A DNA stretch of 64,000 bases from Brumicola pallidula DSM 14239 = ACAM 615 (lineage in GTDB: Bacteria; Pseudomonadota; Gammaproteobacteria; Enterobacterales; Alteromonadaceae), in NCBI RefSeq assembly GCF_000428905.1, contig NZ_KE386815.1, positions 1 to 64,000 of the forward strand, in the 5' to 3' direction. Within the stretch, counting starts at the first letter, position 1; each line of letters starts with the position of its first letter. The translations under genes and the position numbers were made by a program. Shown piece by piece: positions 1 through 8,750 of the stretch. The notes below the pieces were generated by a model, which searched no databases, was not told the DNA's origin, and worked only from the letters and a program-made list of their open reading frames with translations.

Positions 1-317
1 AAGAGATCCTTGACGGGCTGCGTCCGATATTCGCCAGTGTCTGTATTGATTTTGAGGCAGAACTAATCGAGTTCGACGGCGAGGACGATCATGTTCACCT
101 ATTAGTGAACTATCCGCCTAAAGTGGCAGTGTCGAAACTGGTGAACAGCCTCAAGGGGATATCGAGTTTAATGATCCGGAAGAAAAAATATCCAAGCATT
201 CAAAAAAAGCTATGGGGCGGCGCATTGTGGTCGCCTAGCTACTTTGCGGGGAGCTGTGGTGGTGCGCCAATTGCTGTGATCCGCAAGTACATCGAGCAAC
301 AGCAAACGCCACACTAA
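1..317 (+). mobile_element. right part of an IS200/IS605-type element
   Basis: Inferred from the transposase fragment. The left end is outside the window. The right end is not delimited: no hairpin follows the transposase stop before permease-like sequence begins near base 322. Confidence 0.5.
3..317 (+). CDS. tnpA: IS200/IS605-family TnpA transposase, 3' part
   Basis: The frame is open to the left edge of the window, so only the C-terminal ~104 residues are present. It contains the HUH metal-binding motif (HVHLLV, residues around base 90-104) followed by the NYPPK segment, and the stretch LWSPSYF whose tyrosine is the expected nucleophile of Y1 transposases. These single-strand transposases cut and join DNA at hairpin ends without making target-site duplications. 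The stop codon lies only a few bases before permease-like coding sequence, so the usual right-end hairpin of such elements is not visible. An internal GTG at 105 could be called as a start, but the HUH motif lies upstream of it, so the real gene is longer. Confidence 0.85.
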   Translation, partial: EILDGLRPIFASVCIDFEAELIEFDGEDDHVHLLVNYPPKVAVSKLVNSLKGISSLMIRKKKYPSIQKKLWGGALWSPSYFAGSCGGAPIAVIRKYIEQQQTPH

Positions 318-348
318 AACAAATGGAATATGGCGCTCTTGGGCATTA

Positions 349-1536
349 GTGGCAGGCATGATGATAGGCTCAGGAATTTTAACTATGCCAGCCTTACTTG
401 CCGGTTATGGTAGCTATAGTTTCATTGGCTGGGCGGTAACCGGGTTTGGCGCTATATGCCTAGCCTTAACCTATATTTATTTATCATCCAGAAAGCCTGG
501 TTTAGGCGGCCCTTACTTTTATGTACATGATGCTTTCGGATCCAAATGGGCGGCCATTGTGGCTTGGGGATATTGGTTGTCATTAGTCGCCTCGGTAGCA
601 GCTCTTGCGCTGGCGTTTACGGGGTATAGTAAGGCCTATCTGCCCTTTCTCGACAATAATCCGCTGTACAGCGCAACTTTTGCCATTTGTATTATTATGT
701 TGTTTACGTTTATCAACATTCGTGGTGTTCGTGAAGCGAGCACAGTTCAGCTTATAACCACTGTACTCAAGATCCTACCTTTGATATTTATCGGTGTCGC
801 TGGGATCATGTTTGGCGAAGTAAAGGAGATCCCAGCGATTAAACCTGACAATAATTCGCTATTTCACATGGTGGCGGGATTATGCTTGTTGATCATGTTT
901 GCTTTTATTGGCGTCGAGTCGGCGACATTGCCATCAGAAGACACCATCGAGCCTAAAAAAACTATTCCCAGAGCCTCTATATTAGGCACACTAACCGCAC
1001 TAATTGTGTATATGGTCGCCATGTTAGGATTAATGTCTACTATTTCCTTGGCAGAATTACAACAATCTACCTCACCTTTTGCTGATGCGGCACAAATACT
1101 TGTTGGCAACTCGGGCGCCATCATTATAACTATAGGCGCATTATTCGCGATTAGCGGCACTTTAAATGTGTGTATTATGATCACTGGCACTATTATGTTA
1201 GCAGGTGCAAGAGACGGCTTGTTTCCTTCGTATTTTAGGCAACAAAATTCGCAAGGAACCCCCGTACGCGCATTGTTATTTTCAAGTACTTTGGGCATAA
1301 TTTTGTTATTGTTTAATAACAGTGAATCACTCATCAGCAGTTATGAATATTTGTTGATTATTGCCACTTTCGCTGTGCTAATTGTTTATTTAGGCACAGG
1401 ATTGGCAAGTATAAAGCTACAATGGAAAGACCATAAGCAAAGTCAAAATATTAGTGTTTTTCATCTAACCATCGCTATACTAGCCACTTTGTTTTCATTA
1501 TTGGCCATCATTGGTGCATGGGTCATATATCAATAA
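349..1536 (+). CDS. APC-family amino-acid permease, 5' truncated
   Basis: A 395-residue hydrophobic protein with about 11-12 membrane segments. The GMMIGSGI motif of the first transmembrane helix, which binds substrate in the amino acid-polyamine-organocation superfamily, is at the very N-terminus, where 10-20 residues normally precede it. Homologous-looking codons (GIWRSWALVAG) continue upstream of the GTG at 349 to about base 322, with no start codon in frame before a stop at 277. The native start therefore seems to have been lost at the junction with the transposase, or through a one-base change beside the ATG at 323. The only starts left are GTG 349 and ATG 358/361, which cut TM1 in half. 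It is followed 15 bp later by dimethylargininase, suggesting arginine or methylarginine as substrate (inference). Probably non-functional. Confidence 0.8.
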   Translation: MAGMMIGSGILTMPALLAGYGSYSFIGWAVTGFGAICLALTYIYLSSRKPGLGGPYFYVHDAFGSKWAAIVAWGYWLSLVASVAALALAFTGYSKAYLPFLDNNPLYSATFAICIIMLFTFINIRGVREASTVQLITTVLKILPLIFIGVAGIMFGEVKEIPAIKPDNNSLFHMVAGLCLLIMFAFIGVESATLPSEDTIEPKKTIPRASILGTLTALIVYMVAMLGLMSTISLAELQQSTSPFADAAQILVGNSGAIIITIGALFAISGTLNVCIMITGTIMLAGARDGLFPSYFRQQNSQGTPVRALLFSSTLGIILLLFNNSESLISSYEYLLIIATFAVLIVYLGTGLASIKLQWKDHKQSQNISVFHLTIAILATLFSLLAIIGAWVIYQ

Positions 1537-1551
1537 ATATTAGGAGCAAAC

Positions 1552-2313
1552 ATGTTTACCAGAGCAATTGTGCGCAAACCCTGCCTAGCAATGCTGAGCG
1601 GACTTACCGAAGCGAATATGGGCTTACCCGATTACAACTTAGCCTGTGCACAGCATCATGATTATATTAGGGCTCTTAAAGAATGTGGGTTACAGGTTAC
1701 CGAGCTGCCTGCAATAGAAGACTATCCAGATTCATGCTTTGTGGAAGACGTTGCCTTACTAACACGCAAGTGCGCTATTTTAACTCACCCTGGTGCACTA
1801 AGCCGCAGAGGAGAAGTGTCGCATATAGAAGATGCCATTAAACTATTTTACCCCAACATTGAACGCATCAATTTAACCGGTCATGTGGAAGCCGGTGATA
1901 TTATGATGGTAGATGATCATTTTTACATTGGCCTATCAGCACGCACCAATGTCGAGGGCGCAACACAAATGATCAGAATATTAGTCAAGCATAATTTATC
2001 GGGTTCAATGGTCGAAATGTCAGAATTATTACACTTAAAAACAGGCTTAAGCTATTTAGAAAAGAATAACCTGCTCACTTTTGGTGAAATGAACACGCAT
2101 CCTGATTTTACGCAGTTTAATGCTATTAAGATTGATAAGGATGAAGACTACGCAGCCAACAGCGTATGGATAAATGGCACTGTATTGGTACCCAAAGGAT
2201 TTCCTAAGGCGCTGCATGCGATCCAACAATTAGGGTATAAAACACGCGAAGTCGCTATGTCTGAATTTCAAAAACTGGATGGAGGCTTAAGCTGCTTGTC
2301 CTTGCGTTTTTAG
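1552..2313 (+). CDS. dimethylargininase (DDAH)
   Basis: 253 residues, the usual length for NG,NG-dimethylarginine dimethylaminohydrolase, which hydrolyses methylated arginines to citrulline and methylamines. The pentein-fold catalytic set is visible: DSCFVED (60-66), Glu113 in HVEAGD, His161 in HLKTG and nucleophile Cys248 in GGLSCLSLRF at the C-terminus. A good ribosome-binding site (AGGAG) lies 5 bp before the ATG. It follows the permease by 15 bp and would have been co-transcribed with it, so loss of the permease promoter or start may also have affected this gene. Arginine deiminase is a related alternative, but the length and the C-terminal motif fit DDAH better. Confidence 0.88.
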   Translation: MFTRAIVRKPCLAMLSGLTEANMGLPDYNLACAQHHDYIRALKECGLQVTELPAIEDYPDSCFVEDVALLTRKCAILTHPGALSRRGEVSHIEDAIKLFYPNIERINLTGHVEAGDIMMVDDHFYIGLSARTNVEGATQMIRILVKHNLSGSMVEMSELLHLKTGLSYLEKNNLLTFGEMNTHPDFTQFNAIKIDKDEDYAANSVWINGTVLVPKGFPKALHAIQQLGYKTREVAMSEFQKLDGGLSCLSLRF

Positions 2314-2323
2314 AATACTAACA

Positions 2324-2342
2324 AGCAAACGCGTGTTTTGCT
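2324..2342 (+). terminator. possible weak hairpin after DDAH gene
   Basis: The sequence AGCAAACGCGTGTTTTGCT forms a short imperfect stem just after the DDAH stop. There is no long T-run, so intrinsic termination is uncertain. Confidence 0.3.
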
Positions 2343-2411
2343 TAGACCCGATATTAGCGTTGCTAGCAAGTTGGGACTACTCTTTTATGACCAAATATAG
2401 GCTCTCTATTC

Positions 2412-2950
2412 TTGGTCAATGGAAACACAGATGTCCCAAGTAGGAATGGCGGTTCATTTATATTGAATCTATATTATAATTCTTGTAGGCTCAAAGAATA
2501 CCAATTTAACCGGAATGTGACGTTGCAGTTTAATTTTGAAAAGCTAGTTACTAGCGCTAACGGAATGCTACCAGCGTCGGTTTACACGGCGATATCTGAA
2601 GCTGCTAAAAACGCGAAAGCGGATGTTCTCGAGGTTGGCACCGCACATGGCGCCAGCGCTATAGCCGCGGCTAAGGAATTGAGTGAGCATTTATTGATTA
2701 CTTCGAGGCAAAAGGTCTGTTGTTAAGAGACAAAGTTATCAAAGAGACTTATTTTGGTGTAAAACCAGAAGACAAAAATGTGGACGTTACCTTTGATCTA
2801 GAAGACTTTCTACTGATCTACAGACAACTAACATTTGGTAAAGGAAAAAGTAGATCAACTTTTACGCTCAAAGGCTTAGAAGTTCTAAAGCGCACTGCTC
2901 CTAATGTCCACCTTACATTAAAGAAAATTTTCAGCCCTCGTAACCTGTAA
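2412..2950 (+). pseudogene. frameshifted methyltransferase-like remnant
   Basis: Two overlapping frames look like parts of one protein. The first (2412-2726) contains ADVLEVGTAHGASAIAAA, which matches motif I of class I SAM-dependent methyltransferases. Its frame fails after AKELSEHLL. A second frame is open from about 2690 (DYFEAKGLLLRDKV...) to the stop at 2948-2950. A plain frameshift near 2685-2696, possibly with an internal deletion, explains the arrangement, because motif I is followed too soon by the C-terminal-looking part. No ribosome-binding site is convincing. The original substrate cannot be told. Confidence 0.55.
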
Positions 2951-3245
2951 ACTTGTGCTTTGTTCTGCTGATACGCTAAGTGCCTGTATAATGCCAAAGT
3001 ATATGAAATTCACAGCGCATTGAACCTTGAAATCAACGCCGATGTTGAGGCTACCTTCGCCATCTCTTTCGCCTCAATAAGCACCGCTGTCGGCGTTGTA
3101 TCTGATTGATTATTGTTGCGGACGATACACTATTGTCAGTTTACTACAGCCAACATAATCTTAAATCTTAGCTTGTCATATATGTCATTTTTGTCGCACA
3201 ATAAGGACAGGAAATATAATTATTATAACGATAAAAGGAAAAGTT
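2951..3245. other. non-coding gap with a nested inverted repeat
   Basis: No gene is supported here. The gap holds the inverted repeat listed separately and, near its right end, the AT-rich leader of the peptidase gene with a weak ribosome-binding site (AAAGGAAAAGTT) before the ATG. Confidence 0.6.
3034..3098. repeat. nested inverted repeat, 65 bp
   Basis: Outer arms CAACGCCGA and TCGGCGTTG (9 bp, perfect) enclose inner arms TTGAGGC and GCCTCAA (7 bp, perfect). The gaps between outer and inner arms are unequal (2 and 12 bases) and the central loop is 19 bases. The arms are much more GC-rich than the surroundings. It could be a structured RNA end, a terminator of the decayed gene, or part of a small mobile element. 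It does not fit the RYYYAAC/GTTRRRY ends of an integron attC site. Confidence 0.6.
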
Positions 3246-6134
3246 ATGCGAAAGCCTATTAGCGCTGCAATTTGCGCAGGATTACTTGCATTATCGATTG
3301 GCGTCAGTCATGCAAGTTTATTAATGAAACCCACCTATAACGCCGATTTAGACTATCAATCTCAAATGTTCAGCGGTAATTACAACGAAGCCTTGACCCA
3401 CCCTGACACTATTCTTGGGTTCCCTATTGGTCAACGTGTTGCGACACCGGTTCAAATTAACCAATTAATTCAGACTTGGGAAACCCAAACCGATCGCTTG
3501 CATGTAATTGAGTACGCGAAAAGTCATGAAGGTAGACCGTTGCATGCAGTTTTCATTTCAAGTCCTAAAAACTTGGCAAAAATGGATGAGATTTTAGCAA
3601 AGTTGGACGCTCTTTCAGACCCGAGAAAAACATCCGACACACAAGCGTCACAAATTATTGAAGAATTACCCGCAATAGCATGGATGGCATATTCTATTCA
3701 CGGCAACGAAACCTCGGGTTCTGATGCCGCATTAACGTCTATTTATCATTATGCCGCTTCAGATGATCCAAAAGTAAAACAAATGCTTGAGGATATGATA
3801 ATTGTTATCGACCCCATCATGAATCCTGATGGTCGCGACCGTTTTGCAAAGTCACTTGAACAATATCGAGGAACTGCCCCCAATGTTGACGATCAATCAT
3901 TACTGCATCGCGGGGATTGGCCTTATGGTCGCACAAACCATTACTTTTTTGACTTAAACCGCGACTTCTTTTACCTAACTCAACCAGAAACAAAAGGCAG
4001 AGTATCGCTAATCAACAAATGGCGTCCTCAGTTAATGATTGATGGTCATGAAATGGGACCGCAAGACACCTATTTAATGGGGCCACCGAGACAGCCACTT
4101 AATTTCAATATTGCATCTAGCGTACAAAAATGGGCAAAAACATTTTCAGTTGAGCAAGGTGCTGCGTTTGATGAAAAAGGATGGCGTTACTACACCGGAG
4201 AATGGTTTGAAAACTGGTATCCTGGCTACTCAAACTATGCTGAGTACAGAGGTTCTATGCATATTTTGTATGAACAATCACGCATGGCTGAAGACGGTGT
4301 GAGACGGCCAGAGGGTACAATTCAAACCTATAAAGAATCGGTTCATCATCAGTTTGTTAGTACGATGGCGAACTTAGAGTCATTGCACAAATACAGTAAG
4401 GAGATGTACCAAGATTATTGGAGTGACAGAAAATCGATCCTTAAAAAAGACAGTCAGTATGCGAATAAAACCTACGTTGTGTTAGCGAATAATAACCAAA
4501 CTCGCATGAATACCTTGGTTGAAAAACTGCAAGCGCAAGATATTGAAGTGTACGTGGCCGACAAAAGCTTTCAAGCAAAAGATGCAAGCAATCACTTAGG
4601 TAAAACGCAAACAACAACGATACCGAAAGGTAGCTTAATTATTCCTAATCGTCAGCCAGAAGCTCGCCTTCTATCTGCAATAATGGAGTTTGATGCACAA
4701 CTTTTACCCGCAACGGTGCAACAAGAAAGGCAAAAGCTGCTGCGTGAAGGTCAATCTATTATGTATGACACTTCTGCTTGGAACTTAACAATGATGTATG
4801 GCTTAGAGGCACTGACCTTACCTACCAATGTAACGGATGATATTAGCCGCTATTCGGCTAATAATGCAGCCAAAGTTAGCGCAACAGCAGATGCAATTGC
4901 TTGGGCAGTTAACGGTGATGATGATGCCTCAGTGGCTTTTGCTGCAAGGCTAATGGAGCGTGGAGTGCAGGTTCGTGTGATCGACAAAGCGAGCCAACTC
5001 GGACAAGAAACCTTAGTGCGAGGCTCCGTCGTGGTTACCATCACTGACAATCCAAGCAAGGCTAATTTAATCGCCTTGATTAACGAAACAGCAGCAGAAA
5101 CCTCATTATCTATTCAAAACATAAAAACAGGTTACGGCACTGGTGACATGCCAGAATGGGGTGGCGAACACTTTGCGCTTTTAAGTCAACCACAAATTGC
5201 CATCATTAGCCAAACAGGAATAAGCAGCAATGATGTTGGTGTGACTTGGTGGAGCTTAGATACGCATTTAGGAATTCGCCATTCTCAATTAGACTCATCT
5301 ACAATTTCGCGTACCGACTTACGTCGCTACAACGTAATAATTATGCCTAACTCTCGATCAATCTCGGACACTACAATAGACACCATAAAAAGCTGGGTTG
5401 AACAAGGCGGGACGTTGATTACGCATGAAGGCTCAACTCAAGCTATTGCATCAAAAGATTTCAGTAAAGTGAAGTTGCTTGACGATATCCTAGATGATTC
5501 AGAAAAATATGATATTGCACTGCAACGCAGACTGCTTGCACAAGAACCGTTAGGCGATATGAAAGACTATTTTGCAATGACCGTGCAAGAAGATGTGGAT
5601 TACCCTTGGGATGATGCACCTAAAAGACTGAGTAAAGAAGACCTTGAAAAACGCAATGCATGGCAAAAGCTTTTCATGCCTGCAGGTGCGATGGTTTCTG
5701 GCAATGTTGACACACAACATTGGCTAACTTTTGGCACCTCAAAAACCCTACCTTTATTGTATGGACGACAGCCCGTGCTAATTGTTCCTGAAAATGCGCA
5801 AGCGGTTGTGACCGTAGGCGTTTATGCGGATAAAAAGCAAGAAACGAAATCCAAAGACGACGATGACGAAGATAAAACAAAGGCTATCGGTTGGTACACT
5901 TTGCCCAAAGACAAAGAGCTTCATGTTCGTATGAGTGGATTGTTGTGGCCAGAGGCAGCTCAACGCATCGCCAACTCTGCTTACTTAACAAGAGAAAGTG
6001 TTGGTAATGGTCAAATCATCATGTTCTCTGGTGAACCTATATTTAGAGGGGCTACCTTAGGGACTAACAGATTGCTATTAAATGCAGTTGTGTTTGGTCC
6101 CGGCATGGGAACACGTCCAAATATTGAGTTATAA
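3246..6134 (+). CDS. secreted M14-family zinc carboxypeptidase
   Basis: 962 residues with an N-terminal signal peptide (hydrophobic 8-20, probable cleavage after SHA). The M14 zinc-peptidase core is at about 60-380: HGNE (His152, Glu155) gives two zinc ligands, followed by NPDGRDRF, DLNRDFF (236-242) and IDGHEMG with His268. The C-terminal half (about 600-960) has a Rossmann-like glutamine-amidotransferase-type region (IIMPNSRSI, GGTLITHEGS) common in large M14 proteins of marine bacteria. It includes an acidic linker rich in Asp and Lys around 865. The enzyme is expected to cleave C-terminal residues from exogenous peptides in the periplasm or outside the cell. It is monocistronic and followed by a hairpin. 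Confidence 0.88.
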   Translation: MRKPISAAICAGLLALSIGVSHASLLMKPTYNADLDYQSQMFSGNYNEALTHPDTILGFPIGQRVATPVQINQLIQTWETQTDRLHVIEYAKSHEGRPLHAVFISSPKNLAKMDEILAKLDALSDPRKTSDTQASQIIEELPAIAWMAYSIHGNETSGSDAALTSIYHYAASDDPKVKQMLEDMIIVIDPIMNPDGRDRFAKSLEQYRGTAPNVDDQSLLHRGDWPYGRTNHYFFDLNRDFFYLTQPETKGRVSLINKWRPQLMIDGHEMGPQDTYLMGPPRQPLNFNIASSVQKWAKTFSVEQGAAFDEKGWRYYTGEWFENWYPGYSNYAEYRGSMHILYEQSRMAEDGVRRPEGTIQTYKESVHHQFVSTMANLESLHKYSKEMYQDYWSDRKSILKKDSQYANKTYVVLANNNQTRMNTLVEKLQAQDIEVYVADKSFQAKDASNHLGKTQTTTIPKGSLIIPNRQPEARLLSAIMEFDAQLLPATVQQERQKLLREGQSIMYDTSAWNLTMMYGLEALTLPTNVTDDISRYSANNAAKVSATADAIAWAVNGDDDASVAFAARLMERGVQVRVIDKASQLGQETLVRGSVVVTITDNPSKANLIALINETAAETSLSIQNIKTGYGTGDMPEWGGEHFALLSQPQIAIISQTGISSNDVGVTWWSLDTHLGIRHSQLDSSTISRTDLRRYNVIIMPNSRSISDTTIDTIKSWVEQGGTLITHEGSTQAIASKDFSKVKLLDDILDDSEKYDIALQRRLLAQEPLGDMKDYFAMTVQEDVDYPWDDAPKRLSKEDLEKRNAWQKLFMPAGAMVSGNVDTQHWLTFGTSKTLPLLYGRQPVLIVPENAQAVVTVGVYADKKQETKSKDDDDEDKTKAIGWYTLPKDKELHVRMSGLLWPEAAQRIANSAYLTRESVGNGQIIMFSGEPIFRGATLGTNRLLLNAVVFGPGMGTRPNIEL

Positions 6135-6154
6135 CTAACCACAATGTGTATATC

Positions 6155-6181
6155 GGGTCTTAGTAAAGTCTGCTAAGACCC
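6155..6181 (+). terminator. hairpin after M14 peptidase
   Basis: Perfect 9-bp stem GGGTCTTAG/CTAAGACCC with a 9-base loop, 20 bp after the peptidase stop. It lacks a clear T-run, so it may act with Rho or as a 3'-end stabiliser. Confidence 0.55.
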
Positions 6182-6222
6182 AATACAACACCTGTTTTCC
6201 TGCTTTAAAAATACACCATTCA

Positions 6223-8015
6223 CTACAATCTAAATTTCAAAACAGCCTGTTTTAACGAACTCATTTGTTCACCTAATTGATGGGTTGCACGATTGGATTC
6301 TTGTGTACTTTGTGCGCTGTTTTCCGCTAGCTCGACAATGCTCTTTAAGCTGACAACAACATCATCTAATAGCACTTCTTGACTTTGCGTATCACCAACG
6401 ATCTGACTGCTTACCGCAGCTAGAGCTTCAATTATCCCTCTGATATCAGACACTTCAGTGGTCACTTGTTGTGTTAGTACAACACCCTTCTCAACTTGCG
6501 TGGTTCCCAGGTTTATCGCCTGAACCGCTTGGTTTGCGTCTTTTTGCAACGCGACTATCATTTGCTCAATTTCTTCGGTCGATTTGTGCGTTCTGGTTGC
6601 TAGCGTTCTGACCTCATCAGCAACAACAGCAAAGCCTCCGCCTTCCTCACCCGCTCTAGCCGCTTCTATGGCAGCGTTAAGTGCTAACAAATTAGTTTGT
6701 TTGGAGATGGTTTTAATAACATCTAAAATACGACCAATTTTATTGCTGTTATCACCCAGTCTATGGATTATTATTGCAGACTGCACGGCTTGCTGTGCTT
6801 GTTCATCAACTTGCTTGCGGCTCTGATCAACCAATGATATGACGGTGTCAATTTGTGCAATAGCTTGTGTCATTTGTTCTCTGGAAGCTTCAATTTGTCG
6901 TAAATTATTTAAACTCGTTTCCTTTACTTGCAGCGTATTGACTGATTTCTGACTGATTTGATGTTGCTGCATAGCCACTTGCTGCAGACTTCTATCGCCC
7001 ATTTCAATGCTGCTATTGATAACCTCAGTCAGCACTTGTTCTTGCTCATGGATGCTACCTACTAAGGTTTGCAATGAATCAATAAGTTTATTAATGTTTT
7101 TTGATAATTCGGCAAACTCATCATAACCTCCGTCGTCCATTCGGTGACTTAGATCACCACTACTCAATACTTTTAATCGCTGGTTAACTTCTTTTAATGG
7201 CTTTGCAATGCTTCGTATTGCTATCAGTGCCAGTATAATAGTTGCGGTAATACAGATAATCGAGACTAGAATATTTTTAATCTCATTACTTTCAACCGTA
7301 TTTAAAATATCTTCTTGGCCTTGCAAAGTGGCCGCATTGACGCTTGCGGTCAGCGTACTTAATATTTCAGTAGTTTGATTGAGCGCCAAATTCGCATCTT
7401 TGTAGGATTGATTGATTGCTTCAATCAAGCCTAACCGTTTCATTTGTAATGCATAGATACCCATATCTCCAGACAACACCGTATTTAAAATAGCAAATTG
7501 GGTATTGAAACTGGCAACCACACCGTCATTTTCTACTGTTTCCGCTAGTCGGTTAAGATATTTTGCATCTGCATCTATGTTCGTGATGTTGTATTGTATT
7601 GCATGTCATCTATCGTTTGCTGAATGTGCCCACGCTCCTCAGCCCGAGCCAATTCTTGAATAAAGCCAAGTATGGAAGTGAGTTTATTATCAACATTGTT
7701 GCCCATCCCAATAAGCGGTTCTAGGTTTCTTTCATGGCCCTCTAAGTAACTTAAATCGAGCATTAGCGCGCTTGCTTCGTCCGCTATACTGAGTGCTTTT
7801 TCACTCGAGATTGCTAGCTCTTTTCTAATAGCAATAATGGCATTTATATCCGTAAATATTTTTTCACCAAAGCTAATATATTGACTACTTAAATCAACCG
7901 TAGTTGTCAATTGATACTGATTATCATCAACGACAAAAGTCTGCAGTGAGTTCAGGCCATCAGTTAAACTTAGGGAAAGTTGAGTAAAACTGTCTTTTTG
8001 TAACGCAAGTTCCAC
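6223..8015 (-). pseudogene. methyl-accepting chemotaxis protein, frameshifted
   Basis: Two frames together encode a chemoreceptor. The downstream frame (7521 to 6223) has a transmembrane helix ([17 protein letters not shown]), a HAMP domain, and the signalling hairpin tip with the [17 protein letters not shown] motif that contacts CheA/CheW. The upstream frame (8015 to 7575) is the helical sensor domain. Between them, on the minus strand, AATAC is present twice in tandem (bases 7591-7600). Removing one copy makes the reading frame continuous ([15 protein letters not shown]). The usual N-terminal first transmembrane helix is also missing: the frame begins at GTG 8015 with a stop just upstream, although an ATG-led stretch exists in another frame at about 8043. 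So at least one, probably two, lesions are present. The ligand is unknown. Confidence 0.8.
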
Positions 8016-8242
8016 GTCCTCAGTTTCATCAATTCAGGCATACCTGTGCTCTTTATTTAATAATGTGTACATTATACAAGCAACTTTTTAATTTATATTT
8101 TGTAAATTTCGATGTTAACTACCCTGTCAACGCCATTGTTTTGCAACCAGCCTCAGGTTATCTGATAAATATTCCGACTGATACTGTTAAATTTTTACAA
8201 CTTACCTATACTGTACATTAAGTTTCAAAAACGAAGTCTCCC

Positions 8243-8671
8243 ATGGACCAAAATAAAGAATTAAAAAAAGCAGGACTGAAAGTTACATTACCTCGTTTGA
8301 AAATATTGGAAATTCTTCAAGGGCCTCAAAATCAACACATTAGCGCCGAAGATGTGTATAAAATATTGCTTGAGAAAGGTGAAGAAATAGGCTTGGCAAC
8401 AGTTTATCGCGTTCTTAACCAGTTTGACGATGCAGGTATTTTAAACCGGCACCATTTTGAGGGCGGAAAATCTGTTTTTGAAATTAGTCACAAAGACCAT
8501 CATGACCACTTAGTGTGTTTAAGTTGCGGTAAAGTGTTTGAGTTTGAAGATAACGTCATTGAAAGGCGCCAAGACGAGATTGCAGCTCAACACAACATGA
8601 AACTGACAAACCACAGTTTGTATCTGTACGGCGAATGCAACACGGTAGATTGCGAAAACGCCGACCAATAA
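8243..8671 (+). CDS. fur: ferric uptake regulator Fur
   Basis: 142 residues, close to E. coli Fur. The winged-helix recognition segment GLATVYRVLNQF is at 50-61. Metal sites are shown by the HHDH cluster (86-89), CLSC (Cys92, Cys95) and the C-terminal pair Cys132/Cys137. Fur represses iron-uptake genes when loaded with iron. It is a single gene with its own upstream region, converging on the dat gene, with a shared hairpin between them. Confidence 0.95.
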   Translation: MDQNKELKKAGLKVTLPRLKILEILQGPQNQHISAEDVYKILLEKGEEIGLATVYRVLNQFDDAGILNRHHFEGGKSVFEISHKDHHDHLVCLSCGKVFEFEDNVIERRQDEIAAQHNMKLTNHSLYLYGECNTVDCENADQ

Positions 8672-8702
8672 AAACCTGTCGTTGAGTGATGTAATCTGAA
8701 TA

Positions 8703-8750
8703 CAAAAAAGCGATGAAATACTTTTTTATAGGAAGCATTCATCGTTTTGT
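8703..8750. terminator. bidirectional terminator between fur and dat
   Basis: An imperfect stem (about CGATGAAATACTT against AAGCATTCATCG) is flanked by A-rich sequence on the left and T-rich sequence on the right. It lies between two convergent genes, so it can serve both strands. Confidence 0.6.

Noticed and set aside
864-1334. 156-codon minus-strand frame inside the permease
   Set aside because: Antisense shadow of a membrane protein; the sense strand has clear family motifs.
3034-3098. Nested inverted repeat as an integron attC site
   Set aside because: The ends do not fit RYYYAAC and GTTRRRY, the arm spacing is wrong, and no integrase or cassette is nearby.
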